Numbered from the stretch's first letter, positions 17,780 to 26,405 are shown. The stretch is 42,757 nt of DNA from Nocardia caishijiensis NBRC 108228 (GCF_001612825.1 NZ_BDBE01000018.1:1-42757); one strand, 5' to 3'. A program made the numbers and translations. The notes: generated from the sequence alone by a model not told the origin.

Positions 17780-19194
17780 CGGGTGGTCGCATTGCGGGCG
17801 CGCGTCTTCTTCACCGGTTTCGGTGGATGGGTGCGGAGCCAATCATGATGGGCGATACCCAACTCGGTGATCGGCGGTTCGTCGTAGAGCCATTCGCGGG
17901 CGATCGAATGCCAGTTGTTGGTCGCGTCGAGCTGACCGAGCATGCCGAAGGTGAGGAAGTCGGCGCGCCGCGAGAACAGGTGCTCGGGCGGCAGATTCTG
18001 CTGCTTCATCCCGGTGAACTCGCTGGCCCTCGGGTCGACGGCGAGCAGGAACGCGCCGCTGGCCAGCTCCGGGGTGATGGTGAGGACCTCGTCGACCAGA
18101 CACCACTCCGAGGCGGCGAGCACGTACTCGAGGCATTCCTCGGCGCCGATCTCGTCGGGCGAATCGATCACGCCGCGGTCGATCATCAGCTGGCGCAGGT
18201 CTTCCGACCGTTCCTCGGCCGCCGCGCGGAGGCACAGCTTCTCGAAGTGCACCAGTTTCGGGTCCATCCGGTTGAACAGGCCGAAGTCGAGGAACGCCAC
18301 CCGACCGTCGGGCGCGAGCAGCACATTGCCCGGATGCGGGTCACCGCAGAACTCGTTGAACGTGAACAGCGAACCCACGTAGAACCGGTAGACGATCTCG
18401 CCGATGCGGTCGCGCTGCTCGGCGGGCAGGGCGCGCATCTCGTCGAAACCGATGCCGTCGACGAACTCGCTCACCAGCACGCGGGTGGTCGACAACTCGG
18501 GCACGGCCGCCGGAACGGAGATGAACGGGTGCTCGCGGTAGAGGTGCGCGATCTCGCTCTGCGTGGCCGCCTCGGCCCGGTAGTCGAGTTCGGCCTCCAT
18601 GTTGAGTTTCAGCTCGTCGAGCACGGCGGGGGTGATCCACGGCATGGCCGAGGCCAGCACCCGGCGGAACATGGTGAGGTTCTTCAGATCCGCGCGCACC
18701 GCCACGTCGACGCCCGGGTACTGCACCTTCACCGCGACCCGCCTGCCGTCGGCGAGGGTGGCGCGATACACCTGGCCGATCGAGGCGGCGGCGATCGGCT
18801 CGGGGTCGAATTCGGCGAACACCTCGTCCAGCGGACGGCCGTAGTCCTGCTCGATCACCGTGCGCATGTTGTCGAACGACACCGTTGGGGCCGCGTTGCG
18901 CAACACGGCGAGGCGCTGTTGGAAACGCTCGCGATGATCTTCGGGAACCAGGTCGAGGTCGAGGACCGACATCATCTGGCCGAGCTTCATCGCCACGCCC
19001 TTCATGGTGCCGAGCACCATGACCACCTGCTCGGTGGTGCGGATCATCGACTCCTCGGCCATCTTCGCCCGCACGGCCTCGGACCTGCCACGCATCGACA
19101 GCCGGGTCTTCTTGGAACGGATGACCGAACTCGCCGCCACCGCCCCCAGCTTCGTGCCGCGGGCAAGCCGGGATGTCGGCACGTTCTTCGCCAT
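17776..19194 (-). CDS. ABC1/AarF (UbiB-like) atypical kinase family protein
   Basis: A 472-aa protein with the family hallmarks: KxGQ (MKLGQMMSVLD), the alanine-rich nucleotide loop AAASIGQVYRA, the conserved lysine in VAVKVQYPG, the catalytic-like CGDPHPGNVLL and metal-binding FLDFGLF. UbiB/COQ8 members are ATPases supporting quinone lipid synthesis or homeostasis; in mycolata the role is not established. ATG 19194 has GGAGG about 9 bases upstream. It starts a translationally coupled run with the reductase-like and methyltransferase genes, which suggests a common lipid or quinone pathway (inference). Confidence 0.9.
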   Translation of the reverse strand: MAKNVPTSRLARGTKLGAVAASSVIRSKKTRLSMRGRSEAVRAKMAEESMIRTTEQVVMVLGTMKGVAMKLGQMMSVLDLDLVPEDHRERFQQRLAVLRNAAPTVSFDNMRTVIEQDYGRPLDEVFAEFDPEPIAAASIGQVYRATLADGRRVAVKVQYPGVDVAVRADLKNLTMFRRVLASAMPWITPAVLDELKLNMEAELDYRAEAATQSEIAHLYREHPFISVPAAVPELSTTRVLVSEFVDGIGFDEMRALPAEQRDRIGEIVYRFYVGSLFTFNEFCGDPHPGNVLLAPDGRVAFLDFGLFNRMDPKLVHFEKLCLRAAAEERSEDLRQLMIDRGVIDSPDEIGAEECLEYVLAASEWCLVDEVLTITPELASGAFLLAVDPRASEFTGMKQQNLPPEHLFSRRADFLTFGMLGQLDATNNWHSIAREWLYDEPPITELGIAHHDWLRTHPPKPVKKTRARNATTR

Positions 19195-19280
19195 CGAGGT
19201 ACCTCCGTTGGTGCCGACGTGCACGGCGCCGGGCGCCTGTCGGCGCACAGCGACCTCGCGGTGACACAAGCCACAGCGTC

Positions 19281-19310
19281 CCGCTCGGTTCAGCGTAACC
19301 AACCGAGCGG
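19281..19310. promoter_or_regulatory. Perfect 10-bp inverted repeat between TetR and ABC1 genes
   Basis: CCGCTCGGTT (19281-19290) and AACCGAGCGG (19301-19310) are exact inverted repeats around a 10-base spacer. The site is 42 bases past the TetR stop and 86 bases ahead of the ABC1 start. It could be the TetR terminator or the operator of the ABC1 operon; the lack of a U-tract and the long spacer slightly favour an operator. Confidence 0.55.
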
Positions 19311-19352
19311 TGATGTCGAGCCCGGGACGGTCGAAAAGGCTATCGAGGCTGG

Positions 19353-20033
19353 TCAGGACTCCGGAACGGTGGGCAGGACGTGTACCTGCTCGGTGAAGAC
19401 GGCGGGCGAACCGCCCGCGCGGGCGATGCCCTCGATGGCGCTCCAGGCCATCATCGTGAGGTAGTCGATGACGTCCTGTCGTGGCATGGCCTTGTCGGTG
19501 GTCGTCCACCAGTGGGTGGCCAGTTGGATGCCGCCGACCAGCACGTACGACCACAGCATCGCGCCGTCGGTGCGGACACCCTTGGCTCCGGCCCGGTCGA
19601 TGAGCACGGCGGTGACGACCTCGGCGAAGAGGCGCTCGAACTCGGCGAGCGAGGCGTTGTCGCCGCTGCCGTTGTGCATGATGAACCGGTAGACCTCGGG
19701 GTCGTCGTCGACGGTTCCGACGTATTCGGTCATCGCGGCGCGCACCAGTTGGTACTCGTCGGCGTCGAGGTTGATGGCGCCGTACACGCGCGGCAGCAGT
19801 GTGGTCTCGATGAAGCGCTGCATGGTGGCGTGCACCAGGTCGTTCTTGTCGGCGAAGTACCGGTACAGCACGGTCTTGGACACGCCGATCTCGGCGGCGA
19901 TCTCGTCCATGCCCGCCTGGGCGCCGCGCACCCGGATGGCCTGCAGTGTGCCGTCGACGAGCTCCTCGCGCCGGTCGATCTTGTGCTGGCGCCACCGCCG
20001 CTTGCGGCCGTCGACGGGGCCGGTGCCGCGCAT
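19353..20033 (-). CDS. TetR family transcriptional regulator
   Basis: About 226 aa. The N-terminal HTH is clear: MDEIAAEIGVSKTVLYRYFADKNDLV. The C-terminal ligand domain is of the mycobacterial type (YRFIMHNGSGD). A basic stretch (RKRRWRQHK) precedes the HTH. The start is uncertain: ATG 20033 is the first good in-frame candidate, with a weak RBS; the frame stays open to 20210 and part of that (STEDLVEL) may be translated from a non-ATG codon. It probably controls the ABC1 operon downstream, itself, or the divergent DUF445 gene; the ligand is unknown. Confidence 0.85.
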   Translation of the reverse strand: MRGTGPVDGRKRRWRQHKIDRREELVDGTLQAIRVRGAQAGMDEIAAEIGVSKTVLYRYFADKNDLVHATMQRFIETTLLPRVYGAINLDADEYQLVRAAMTEYVGTVDDDPEVYRFIMHNGSGDNASLAEFERLFAEVVTAVLIDRAGAKGVRTDGAMLWSYVLVGGIQLATHWWTTTDKAMPRQDVIDYLTMMAWSAIEGIARAGGSPAVFTEQVHVLPTVPES

Positions 20034-20231
20034 GGCGGCACCACGACCGGTCTGCTCGCCGAGCTCGACAAGGTCTTCGGTGGACAGGACAGCCCCCTTG
20101 CGATCGATGTGGCGTCTCTCCCGATACAGCTTAGGCCTGCCGATGTGGGGTGGCGCTCGTTTAGGCCACGTTGGGGGATTTACCACAGGGCGGCGTCGGC
20201 ATGGCGGCATTTCGCACAGCAGAATGGGGCC

Positions 20232-21560
20232 ATGGAGAAATCTCCCGGCAACACGGCGGTGCTCACGCCGCGTACCGCACCGGCGCAGCCCGCCGGGTTC
20301 GCGGACCTGACCGACGAGGCGGGCAAACGACGCGACCTGTTCAAGATGAAAGCCCTGGCCACAGGCTTCCTGCTGGTGGCGACGGTGATCTATCTGCTGT
20401 GCCGCTGGCTCGAGTCACGCGGCGACGGCGGCGCCTGGGTGGGTTATGTACGCGCGGCCTCGGAAGCGGGCATGGTCGGTGCCCTGGCCGACTGGTTCGC
20501 GGTGACCGCGCTGTTCAAGCACCCGCTCGGGTTGCCCATCCCGCACACGGCGATCATCCGCAAGAAGAAGGATCAGCTCGGCGAGAGTCTCGGCGCGTTC
20601 GTCGGCACCAATTTCCTCGCTCCCGATGTGGTCTCGGCGCGGCTCGACGCGGCCCAGATCTCGCTGCGCGTCGGTCGGTGGATGGCCACCCCGGCCAACG
20701 CGGCCCGGGTGGCGCAGGAGAGTTCGACCATCCTGACCGCCGTGGTCGGGGTACTGCGCGACGAGGACGTCGAGCAGATCATCGACAACACCATCGTCAA
20801 ACGCATCGCCGAACCGCAGTGGGGTCCGCCGCTGGGCCGGGTGCTCTCGGAGCTGATCGCCGACAACCGGCAGCTGCCGCTGATCGATCTGCTTGCCGAG
20901 CGGGCGCATCAATGGGCGCTCGGTTCGCAGGAGACGATCGACCGGATCGTGCTGCGGGACGCGCCGCAGTGGGCGCCGAAATTCGTCAACACCTTGCTTT
21001 CGGAACGGATCTACCGGGAATTGGTGGAATTCACCTGGAAGGTGCGTTCGGACCCCGACCACGAACTGCGGCTGGCCGCCACGCGATTCCTGCAGGATTT
21101 CGCCGACGACCTGCAGCACGACGAGGCCATGATCGCCAAGGCCGAAAAGGTGAAGGCCGAGATCATGGGCCGCGAACAGATCACCGGAATGGCGGAGGCC
21201 ACCTGGCGTGCGGCGAAGCGACTGATTCTCGAGTCGGCGAACGACCCCGATTCCACGCTGCGGCGCAAAGTGGCGGAGAATGTGCAACAGCTGGGCGAAC
21301 AGTTGCGTGACGATCCGGCGACGCGCGGCAAGGTCGACGGGTGGATCGACCGGGGGGCGCGCTATCTGGTCGGTAACTACGCCGCCGAGATCTCGACACT
21401 GGTGACCGATACGGTCGCGCGCTGGGATGCCGACGAGGCGAGTAGGAAGATCGAATTGCAGGTGGGCCGGGATCTGCAATTCATCAGGATCAATGGCACG
21501 GTCGTCGGTTCGCTGGCGGGCCTGGTGATCTACACCATCTCGCAGCTGCTGTTCCACTGA
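20232..21560 (+). CDS. DUF445 family membrane protein
   Basis: A 442-aa protein. An N-terminal helix (ALATGFLLVATVIYLLCRWLE) and the conserved GMVGALADWFAVTALFKHPLGLPIPHTAIIRKKKDQLG identify DUF445 (YjiN-like). A long helical, probably coiled, middle follows and a C-terminal helix (INGTVVGSLAGLVIYTISQLLF) closes it, so both ends are likely in the membrane. Molecular function unknown. Start ATG 20232; the open frame runs far upstream antisense to the TetR gene but that part is a shadow. Confidence 0.9.
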   Translation: MEKSPGNTAVLTPRTAPAQPAGFADLTDEAGKRRDLFKMKALATGFLLVATVIYLLCRWLESRGDGGAWVGYVRAASEAGMVGALADWFAVTALFKHPLGLPIPHTAIIRKKKDQLGESLGAFVGTNFLAPDVVSARLDAAQISLRVGRWMATPANAARVAQESSTILTAVVGVLRDEDVEQIIDNTIVKRIAEPQWGPPLGRVLSELIADNRQLPLIDLLAERAHQWALGSQETIDRIVLRDAPQWAPKFVNTLLSERIYRELVEFTWKVRSDPDHELRLAATRFLQDFADDLQHDEAMIAKAEKVKAEIMGREQITGMAEATWRAAKRLILESANDPDSTLRRKVAENVQQLGEQLRDDPATRGKVDGWIDRGARYLVGNYAAEISTLVTDTVARWDADEASRKIELQVGRDLQFIRINGTVVGSLAGLVIYTISQLLFH

Positions 21561-21593
21561 CTCCGGGTGTTCGCCCGGCGGCTGCTAACTGTA

Positions 21594-21613
21594 GTGCTTG
21601 CAAGAGCTAGCAC
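21594..21613. promoter_or_regulatory. Imperfect palindrome over the -35 of the XRE-hbhA promoter
   Basis: GTGCTTGC-AAGA-GCTAGCAC: 8-base half-sites with one mismatch around a 4-base centre. It covers the likely -35 (21598-21603), so a bound protein would block RNA polymerase. The adjacent XRE regulator is the obvious candidate (autoregulation), but this is inference. Confidence 0.6.
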
Positions 21614-21626
21614 CCTGACCTAGTAT
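21598..21626 (+). promoter_or_regulatory. Promoter of XRE regulator-hbhA operon
   Basis: -35 TTGCAA at 21598-21603, 17-base spacer, -10 TAGTAT at 21621-21626: near-consensus for the housekeeping sigma factor and the best promoter in the window. Transcription would start near 21633, giving a leader of about 20 bases before ATG 21654. Confidence 0.65.
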
Positions 21627-21653
21627 TGACCGTACAACGCCAGAAGGTGAGTG

Positions 21654-22100
21654 ATGGCAGACCAGCCCGAGAACCGAGTGGTACACGCTGCTCAAGATAT
21701 CGGAGGGTTCATCAGGTCCCAGCGCGAAGCAGCGCAGGTGTCCCTGCGTCAACTTGCCGCCCTGGCGGGGGTGAGTAATCCGTACCTGAGTCAGATCGAA
21801 CGCGGATTACGTAACCCCTCCGCCGAAGTACTCGCGCAGATCGCGAAGGCGCTGCGGGTTTCTTCGGAGGTGTTGTATGTGCGGGCCGGATATTTGGAAC
21901 AGCGCCCGCACAGCCCGGTCCGGGACGCCCTGCTGGCGGACACTTCGGTGACCGAACGGCAGAAACAGGTGTTGCTGGAAATCTATGAGTCGTTTCGCCG
22001 GGAAAACGGGGAAGAAACCGGCTCAGGGGGGAACGAACGGGACAGCGACGTTTCGTTCACGACAATTGACACTCCGCCACACCAGGAGAGCGAAGACTGA
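21654..22100 (+). CDS. XRE-family HTH regulator (Rv0474-like)
   Basis: A 148-aa protein. The Cro/CI-type HTH is typical: LRQLAALAGVSNPYLSQIER then GLRNPSAEVLAQIAKAL. The C-terminal half is polar and probably flexible. Position immediately before hbhA matches M. tuberculosis Rv0474. AAGG at 21644-21647 is better spaced for ATG 21654 than for GTG 21651 just before it. The stop and the hbhA start share a base (TGATG), so the two are coupled. It probably regulates its own operon through the palindrome at 21594-21613 (inference). Confidence 0.88.
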   Translation: MADQPENRVVHAAQDIGGFIRSQREAAQVSLRQLAALAGVSNPYLSQIERGLRNPSAEVLAQIAKALRVSSEVLYVRAGYLEQRPHSPVRDALLADTSVTERQKQVLLEIYESFRRENGEETGSGGNERDSDVSFTTIDTPPHQESED

Positions 22101-22741
22101 TGACCGAGAAGACCGCTACCGTGACCAAGCCGCTGTTCGCCACCGTCGGCGCCGGTGATGCCATCTACACCGCCGTGAACGAGGTGGTCGCCGACGTCCG
22201 TGAGCGCGTCGCCACCACCGATGCCAAGGCCCGTGTCGAAGAGGCCCGCGAGCGTATCGCCAACGTGCCCGCCGACGTGCAGGCCCAGTTCGACAGCATC
22301 CGTGAGCGCCTCGCCGGTCTGCCCTCGGAGCTGCCGGAGGACCTCGCCGAGCTGCGTGAGAAGTTCACCCCGGAGGAGCTGCGCAAGCTGGCCGAGCAGT
22401 ACTACCGCCAGGCCCTCGACATCTACGCCGACCTCGCCGTGCGCGGTGAGGAGACCGTCGAGCGGCTGCGTGCCAACGAGGCCGTCGACGAGCAGATCGG
22501 TCGCGTGGAGTCGCTGTACAAGGACGCCTCCACCCGCGCCGAGGAAGCCCTGGCCAAGGTCAACGACCTGCTCGGCCGTGGCAAGGAAGAGGCGCAGGCC
22601 GCTGCCGCCGAGGCCGCCGCTGTGGTCGAGGCCGAGGTCGTCGCGGTGACCGACGAGCCCGCTCCGGCCAAGGCCCCCGCCGCCAAGAAGGCCCCGGCCA
22701 AGAAGGCCCCCGCGAAGAAGGCCGCCCCCAAGAAGGCGTAA
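22100..22741 (+). CDS. hbhA: Heparin-binding hemagglutinin HbhA
   Basis: A 213-aa surface protein. After a short N-terminus comes a long amphipathic coiled-coil (about 25-165), then an Ala/Glu-rich stretch, then a Lys/Ala/Pro tail of KKAPA repeats (about 190-213). The tail is the part that binds heparan sulfate and is methylated on lysines in mycobacteria. It acts at the cell surface as adhesin and binds lipid bodies in some actinobacteria. Synteny (XRE regulator before, DUF2516 after) equals Rv0474-Rv0476. There is no classical signal peptide, as in the known homologues. Confidence 0.93.
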   Translation: MTEKTATVTKPLFATVGAGDAIYTAVNEVVADVRERVATTDAKARVEEARERIANVPADVQAQFDSIRERLAGLPSELPEDLAELREKFTPEELRKLAEQYYRQALDIYADLAVRGEETVERLRANEAVDEQIGRVESLYKDASTRAEEALAKVNDLLGRGKEEAQAAAAEAAAVVEAEVVAVTDEPAPAKAPAAKKAPAKKAPAKKAAPKKA

Positions 22742-22756
22742 CTCTTCAGCGCGCGC

Positions 22757-22791
22757 AGCGGCCCCGCACACCCCTGGTGTGCGGGGCTGCT
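22757..22791 (+). terminator. Hairpin terminator after hbhA
   Basis: GCCCCGCACACC (22761-22772) pairs perfectly with GGTGTGCGGGGC (22776-22787) around loop CCT; the stem extends outward to 22757/22791 through one G-T wobble. It sits 16 bases after the hbhA stop. Confidence 0.8.
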
Positions 22792-22814
22792 GTTCGTATG
22801 ATGGGGGAGTGAAT

Positions 22815-23108
22815 GTGGTGCATGGAGTGACGGGGATGATTTTGCTGGTCCTGTGGCTGGCAGCTTTCGGCGCGACGGTGTTCGCGCTGATCCATGCCGT
22901 GCGTCAGCGGCCGGACGCGTTCACCGCTGTGGACAAGATGACCAAGCCGATCTGGCTGGCGATCCTGGCGGGCGCGCTGGTGTTCCTGCTGCTGGGGATC
23001 AGCGGGTTCGGCATGCTCACCTCGTTCATCGCCATCATCGCGACCGGTGTGTACCTGGCCGATGTGCGGCCGAAGGTCGACGAGGTGCAGCGCGGGCCGC
23101 GCTGGTAG
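22815..23108 (+). CDS. DUF2516 family membrane protein (Rv0476-like)
   Basis: About 97 aa with three predicted helices: MILLVLWLAAFGATVFALIH, PIWLAILAGALVFLLLGI and FIAIIATGVYLAD, and the conserved motifs RQRPDAFTAVDKMTKP and DVRPKVDEVQ. Function unknown; conserved after hbhA in Corynebacteriales. GGGGGAG at 22803-22809 supports GTG 22815 or 22818; the GTG at 22809 overlaps the RBS. Confidence 0.85.
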   Translation: MVHGVTGMILLVLWLAAFGATVFALIHAVRQRPDAFTAVDKMTKPIWLAILAGALVFLLLGISGFGMLTSFIAIIATGVYLADVRPKVDEVQRGPRW

Positions 23109-23142
23109 ATCGCGCCCGACCCCTCGCGGTCGACCGCTCCCG

Positions 23143-23167
23143 GTGTTACTGTTTCTATGAGTAACAC
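23143..23167. promoter_or_regulatory. Perfect inverted repeat, probable operator of alpha/beta hydrolase gene
   Basis: GTGTTACT (23143-23150) and AGTAACAC (23160-23167) are exact inverted repeats with a 9-base spacer. The left arm overlaps a possible -10 (TACTGT, 23147-23152) and the right arm abuts the RBS AAAGGAG. Size and symmetry fit a TetR- or GntR-type repressor site. Confidence 0.65.
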
Positions 23168-23181
23168 AAAGGAGTGTGTCG

Positions 23182-24234
23182 ATGCGCGCAATGCTGCCCG
23201 CGGCCGTGAACGATCTGGTCGATACCGTGACCACCAGGATCAAGGCCGGACTGGCTGCCCACCGGGCCGATCTGCGGACCCGGACCCACGGCGTGGCGGC
23301 CTTCGATCCGCCGACGGTCCCGCACGAGGTGATCCCGGTGGTCACCGCCGACGGCGCCCGGCTGCGCGTGCACGCCTACGGCCCGGTCGACGCACCCGTC
23401 ATCGTGTTCGCCCACGGCTGGACCTGTTCCATCGAATACTGGAACGCCCAGATCAACGCCTTCGCGGGCGAATACCGCGTGATCGCCTACGACCAGCGCG
23501 GCCACGGTGAGAGCACCAACGGCTACGCGCGCCCGAGCACCGACCTGCTCGCCGACGACCTGTGCGACGTGCTCGACGCGGCCCTGCTGCCCGGCCAGCG
23601 CGCGGTGCTCGTCGGCCACAGCATGGGCGGAATGACGCTCATCGCGTGGGCCGGTCGCTACCCCGAGCGGGTCGCCGAGCAGGCCGCCGCCGTGCTGCTC
23701 ACCAACACCGGCGCGCACTCGCTGGTCGAGGTGTCGACCATGGTTCCCGGCCTGAACAAGCCGCTGCGGTTGCTGCGCGGCCGGGCCCTGCCCTCGCCCG
23801 ACTGGCTCGGCAAGCTCATCCTCGGCACCCCCGTGGTGTTCCCGCCGATCGCGCCCGTGCGCTGGATCTTCGCCCGTCAGGTGATGACTCTCGACACGAC
23901 CCCGGAGAAGCTGAGCTACGCCCTGTCGGTGGTGCGCGCATGCCCGATGATGACCCGGTCCCGCTACGGCCTGCTGCTGGCCGCGCTGCACCTGGGCGAC
24001 GCCGCGAGCAACTTCACCGTGCCGACCACCGTGCTCGCCGGTGACCGCGACGACATGACCCCGGCCATCCACGCCGAGCGCCTCGCCGAGCTGTTGAGCA
24101 AGGCGGGCACGCTGGCGAAGTTCACGGTGCTACCCACCGGGCACCTGGGCAATGTGGAGCGCTACGACCTGTTCAACCGGGAGTTGCGCGAAGTACTCGC
24201 CGCCGTCCGCGAGCCCGCCCGCGCCTACGCCTGA
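23182..24234 (+). CDS. Alpha/beta hydrolase
   Basis: A 350-aa protein. Oxyanion region FAHGWTCS, nucleophile elbow GHSMGG, acid in AGDRDDMTP and catalytic His in PTGHLGN give a complete triad. A helical cap lies between strands 6 and 7. The N-terminal 45 residues precede the fold. Substrate unknown; lipase/esterase or epoxide-hydrolase-like chemistry is possible. ATG 23182 has AAAGGAG 7 bases upstream, whereas GTG 23176 is too close to it. The perfect inverted repeat just upstream suggests tight repression. Confidence 0.88.
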   Translation: MRAMLPAAVNDLVDTVTTRIKAGLAAHRADLRTRTHGVAAFDPPTVPHEVIPVVTADGARLRVHAYGPVDAPVIVFAHGWTCSIEYWNAQINAFAGEYRVIAYDQRGHGESTNGYARPSTDLLADDLCDVLDAALLPGQRAVLVGHSMGGMTLIAWAGRYPERVAEQAAAVLLTNTGAHSLVEVSTMVPGLNKPLRLLRGRALPSPDWLGKLILGTPVVFPPIAPVRWIFARQVMTLDTTPEKLSYALSVVRACPMMTRSRYGLLLAALHLGDAASNFTVPTTVLAGDRDDMTPAIHAERLAELLSKAGTLAKFTVLPTGHLGNVERYDLFNRELREVLAAVREPARAYA

Positions 24235-24254
24235 GGGCCTGCGAGGATGAGGGG

Positions 24255-25145
24255 ATGAGTTCTGCCCCTGTGACCTCGGACGACCGTCGGTTCGTGCTGA
24301 CGCTCGGCTGCCCCGACCGGCCCGGCATCATCGCCAGGATCTCCTCGTTCATCGCCGATTTCGGCGGCTCGATCGTGGAGGCCGGGTACCACTCCGACGG
24401 TGACATCGGCTGGTTCTTCACCCGGCAGGCCGTGAAGGCCGCGACGGTGCCGTTCGGCATCGATGAATTGCGCGCCCGGTTCGCCGAGGTGGCGGCGGAG
24501 TTCGGTCCCGAGACCGACTGGCAGCTGCACGACACCGGCGCCCGCCGCCGGGTGGTGCTGCTGGTGAGCAAGGACGGGCACTGCCTGCACGATCTGCTCG
24601 GCCGCGCGGGGGCGGGTGAGCTGCCCGCGACCATCGAGGCGGTCATCGGCAACCACCCCGACCTGGCCGCGATGACCGAGGCGCACGGGGTGAAGTTCCA
24701 CCACGTGCCGTTTCCGAAGGATCCGGCGCAGCGTGGTCCGGCGTTCGAGCAGGTCCGTGAACTGGTCGACGTGCACGACCCGCACGCGGTGGTGCTGGCC
24801 CGGTTCATGCAGGTGCTGCCCGCCTCGCTGTGTGAGCACTGGGCGGGCCGGGCGATCAACATCCACCACAGCTTCCTGCCGTCGTTCGTCGGCGCCCGCC
24901 CCTACCACCAGGCCTACGACCGGGGCGTGAAACTGATCGGGGCGACCTGCCACTACGTCACCGCCGAACTGGACGCGGGCCCGATCATCGAGCAGGACGT
25001 GATCCGCGTCGACCACGCCGACGACGTGCCCGACATGGTCCGTCAGGGCCGCGACATCGAACGGGTGGTGCTGGCTCGCGGCCTGCGCTGGCACCTCGAG
25101 GGCCGGGTGCTGGTGCACGGGCGGCGCACCGTGGTGTTCGAGTAG
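24255..25145 (+). CDS. purU: Formyltetrahydrofolate deformylase
   Basis: A 296-aa protein. An N-terminal ACT domain (CPDRPGIIARISSFI) is followed by a formyltransferase fold with INIHHSFLPSF, GVKLIGATCHYVT and LDAGPIIEQD, containing the Asn, His and Asp of the active site. PurU hydrolyses 10-formyl-THF to formate and THF, balancing one-carbon pools; formate can feed PurT where present. The gene starts 20 bases after the hydrolase and may be read through from it. Confidence 0.95.
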   Translation: MSSAPVTSDDRRFVLTLGCPDRPGIIARISSFIADFGGSIVEAGYHSDGDIGWFFTRQAVKAATVPFGIDELRARFAEVAAEFGPETDWQLHDTGARRRVVLLVSKDGHCLHDLLGRAGAGELPATIEAVIGNHPDLAAMTEAHGVKFHHVPFPKDPAQRGPAFEQVRELVDVHDPHAVVLARFMQVLPASLCEHWAGRAINIHHSFLPSFVGARPYHQAYDRGVKLIGATCHYVTAELDAGPIIEQDVIRVDHADDVPDMVRQGRDIERVVLARGLRWHLEGRVLVHGRRTVVFE

Positions 25146-25147
25146 AC

Positions 25148-25675
25148 CTACAGGTCGTAGAACGGTGCCGGGTAGCGGAATTCGCCGGTGACCGCCGGGT
25201 CGTAGGCCGCGAGCGGCCGGACCTGGAAGTAGTCGGCCCAGTCCGCCTGGTCGGGGACGATGCCCCGGCGCGCGCCCGGCACGAAACCGAAGCGCGAGTA
25301 GTAGTCGGGATCGCCGACCAGGCCGACCACGGATTCGTCGAGGGCGTCGGCGGCGCCGAGCGCCGCGTGCACCAGGGCCGAGCCGACACCGGACTTCTGG
25401 TGGTCGGGATCGACGCCGAGCGGGCCCAGGGCCAGCACCGGGAACGGGCCGATGCCCGCCCGGGTGAGACAGACGTGCCCGACCACGGTGTCGTAGGCCA
25501 GCGCGACCAGCGACAACGTAGGCATCCACGATTCGTCGGCGCGTAGGGCCTCGATCAGCGCGGGTTCCGGCGGTTCGGTGACGGTCGGATCGCCGAGGTA
25601 GTGCGGGGCGAAAGCGGCGCGCTGGATCGCGGCGATCGCCGCGGCATCCGCAGGGGTCTCGCGACGAATCAACAC
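25148..25675 (-). CDS. GNAT family N-acetyltransferase
   Basis: About 175 aa with the acetyl-CoA loop [17 protein letters not shown] and later [18 protein letters not shown], the YhbS-like pattern. The start is placed at GTG 25675 ([11 protein letters not shown]), where similarity to the family begins; the open frame continues to 25780 but would overlap the deoC leader and start. Substrate unknown. It converges with purU (2-base gap). Confidence 0.87.
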   Translation of the reverse strand: MLIRRETPADAAAIAAIQRAAFAPHYLGDPTVTEPPEPALIEALRADESWMPTLSLVALAYDTVVGHVCLTRAGIGPFPVLALGPLGVDPDHQKSGVGSALVHAALGAADALDESVVGLVGDPDYYSRFGFVPGARRGIVPDQADWADYFQVRPLAAYDPAVTGEFRYPAPFYDL

Positions 25676-25745
25676 GGTCCAAGTGTCCCGGATAGGGGTA
25701 CGCGTGCGCAATGGAGTTCTGTGCCGATGTGTCAGACTCGCTCCC

Positions 25746-26405
25746 ATGACGTCGCTGACCCGGGCCGACGTGGCCGCCATGATCGATCACACCCTGCTCG
25801 CTCCCGAGGCGACCCCCGAGCAGGTGAACGACCTGATCGCCGAGGCCCGCAAACTCGGCGTGTACGCGATCTGCGTTTCACCGTCGATGCTTCCGGTGCG
25901 CGCGCCGGGGCTTGTGGTCGCCACCGTCGCGGGATTCCCTTCGGGCAAACATCATTCGCTGGTCAAGGGTGCCGAGGCGCGCCTGGCCGTCGACAGCGGC
26001 GCGGCCGAGGTGGACATGGTGATCGACGTGGGCGCGGCGGTGGCCGGTGACTACGCGGCGGTGCTCACCGACATCATCACCGTGCGGGAGGCGGTCGAGG
26101 ACCGGGCGGTGCTGAAGGTCATCATCGAATCGGCCGCGCTCACCGACGAGGCGATCGTCGGCGCCTGCCGGGCCGCCGAGCAGGCCGGGGCCGATTTCGT
26201 GAAGACCTCGACCGGTTTTCACCCCGCCGGTGGCGCGAGTGCGCACGCGGTGCGGCTGATGGCCGACACCGTCGGCGGCAGGCTCGGTGTCAAGGCCAGT
26301 GGCGGAATTCGGAGCGCGCAGGACGCGGCGGCGATGATCGAGGCGGGCGCCACCCGGCTCGGGCTGTCGAGATCGGCGGCCGTGCTCGACGGCTTTCCCG
26401 ACTGA
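25746..26405 (+). CDS. deoC: Deoxyribose-phosphate aldolase
   Basis: A 219-aa TIM-barrel class I aldolase. The Schiff-base lysine lies in FVKTSTGF, the second lysine in GVKASGGI and the catalytic Asp in EVDMVIDVG. It cleaves 2-deoxyribose 5-phosphate to glyceraldehyde 3-phosphate and acetaldehyde in nucleoside salvage. ATG 25746 is chosen because [18 protein letters not shown] is the normal family start. The order hbhA, DUF2516, ... deoC, DUF2993 matches Rv0475-Rv0479c. Confidence 0.95.
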   Translation: MTSLTRADVAAMIDHTLLAPEATPEQVNDLIAEARKLGVYAICVSPSMLPVRAPGLVVATVAGFPSGKHHSLVKGAEARLAVDSGAAEVDMVIDVGAAVAGDYAAVLTDIITVREAVEDRAVLKVIIESAALTDEAIVGACRAAEQAGADFVKTSTGFHPAGGASAHAVRLMADTVGGRLGVKASGGIRSAQDAAAMIEAGATRLGLSRSAAVLDGFPD

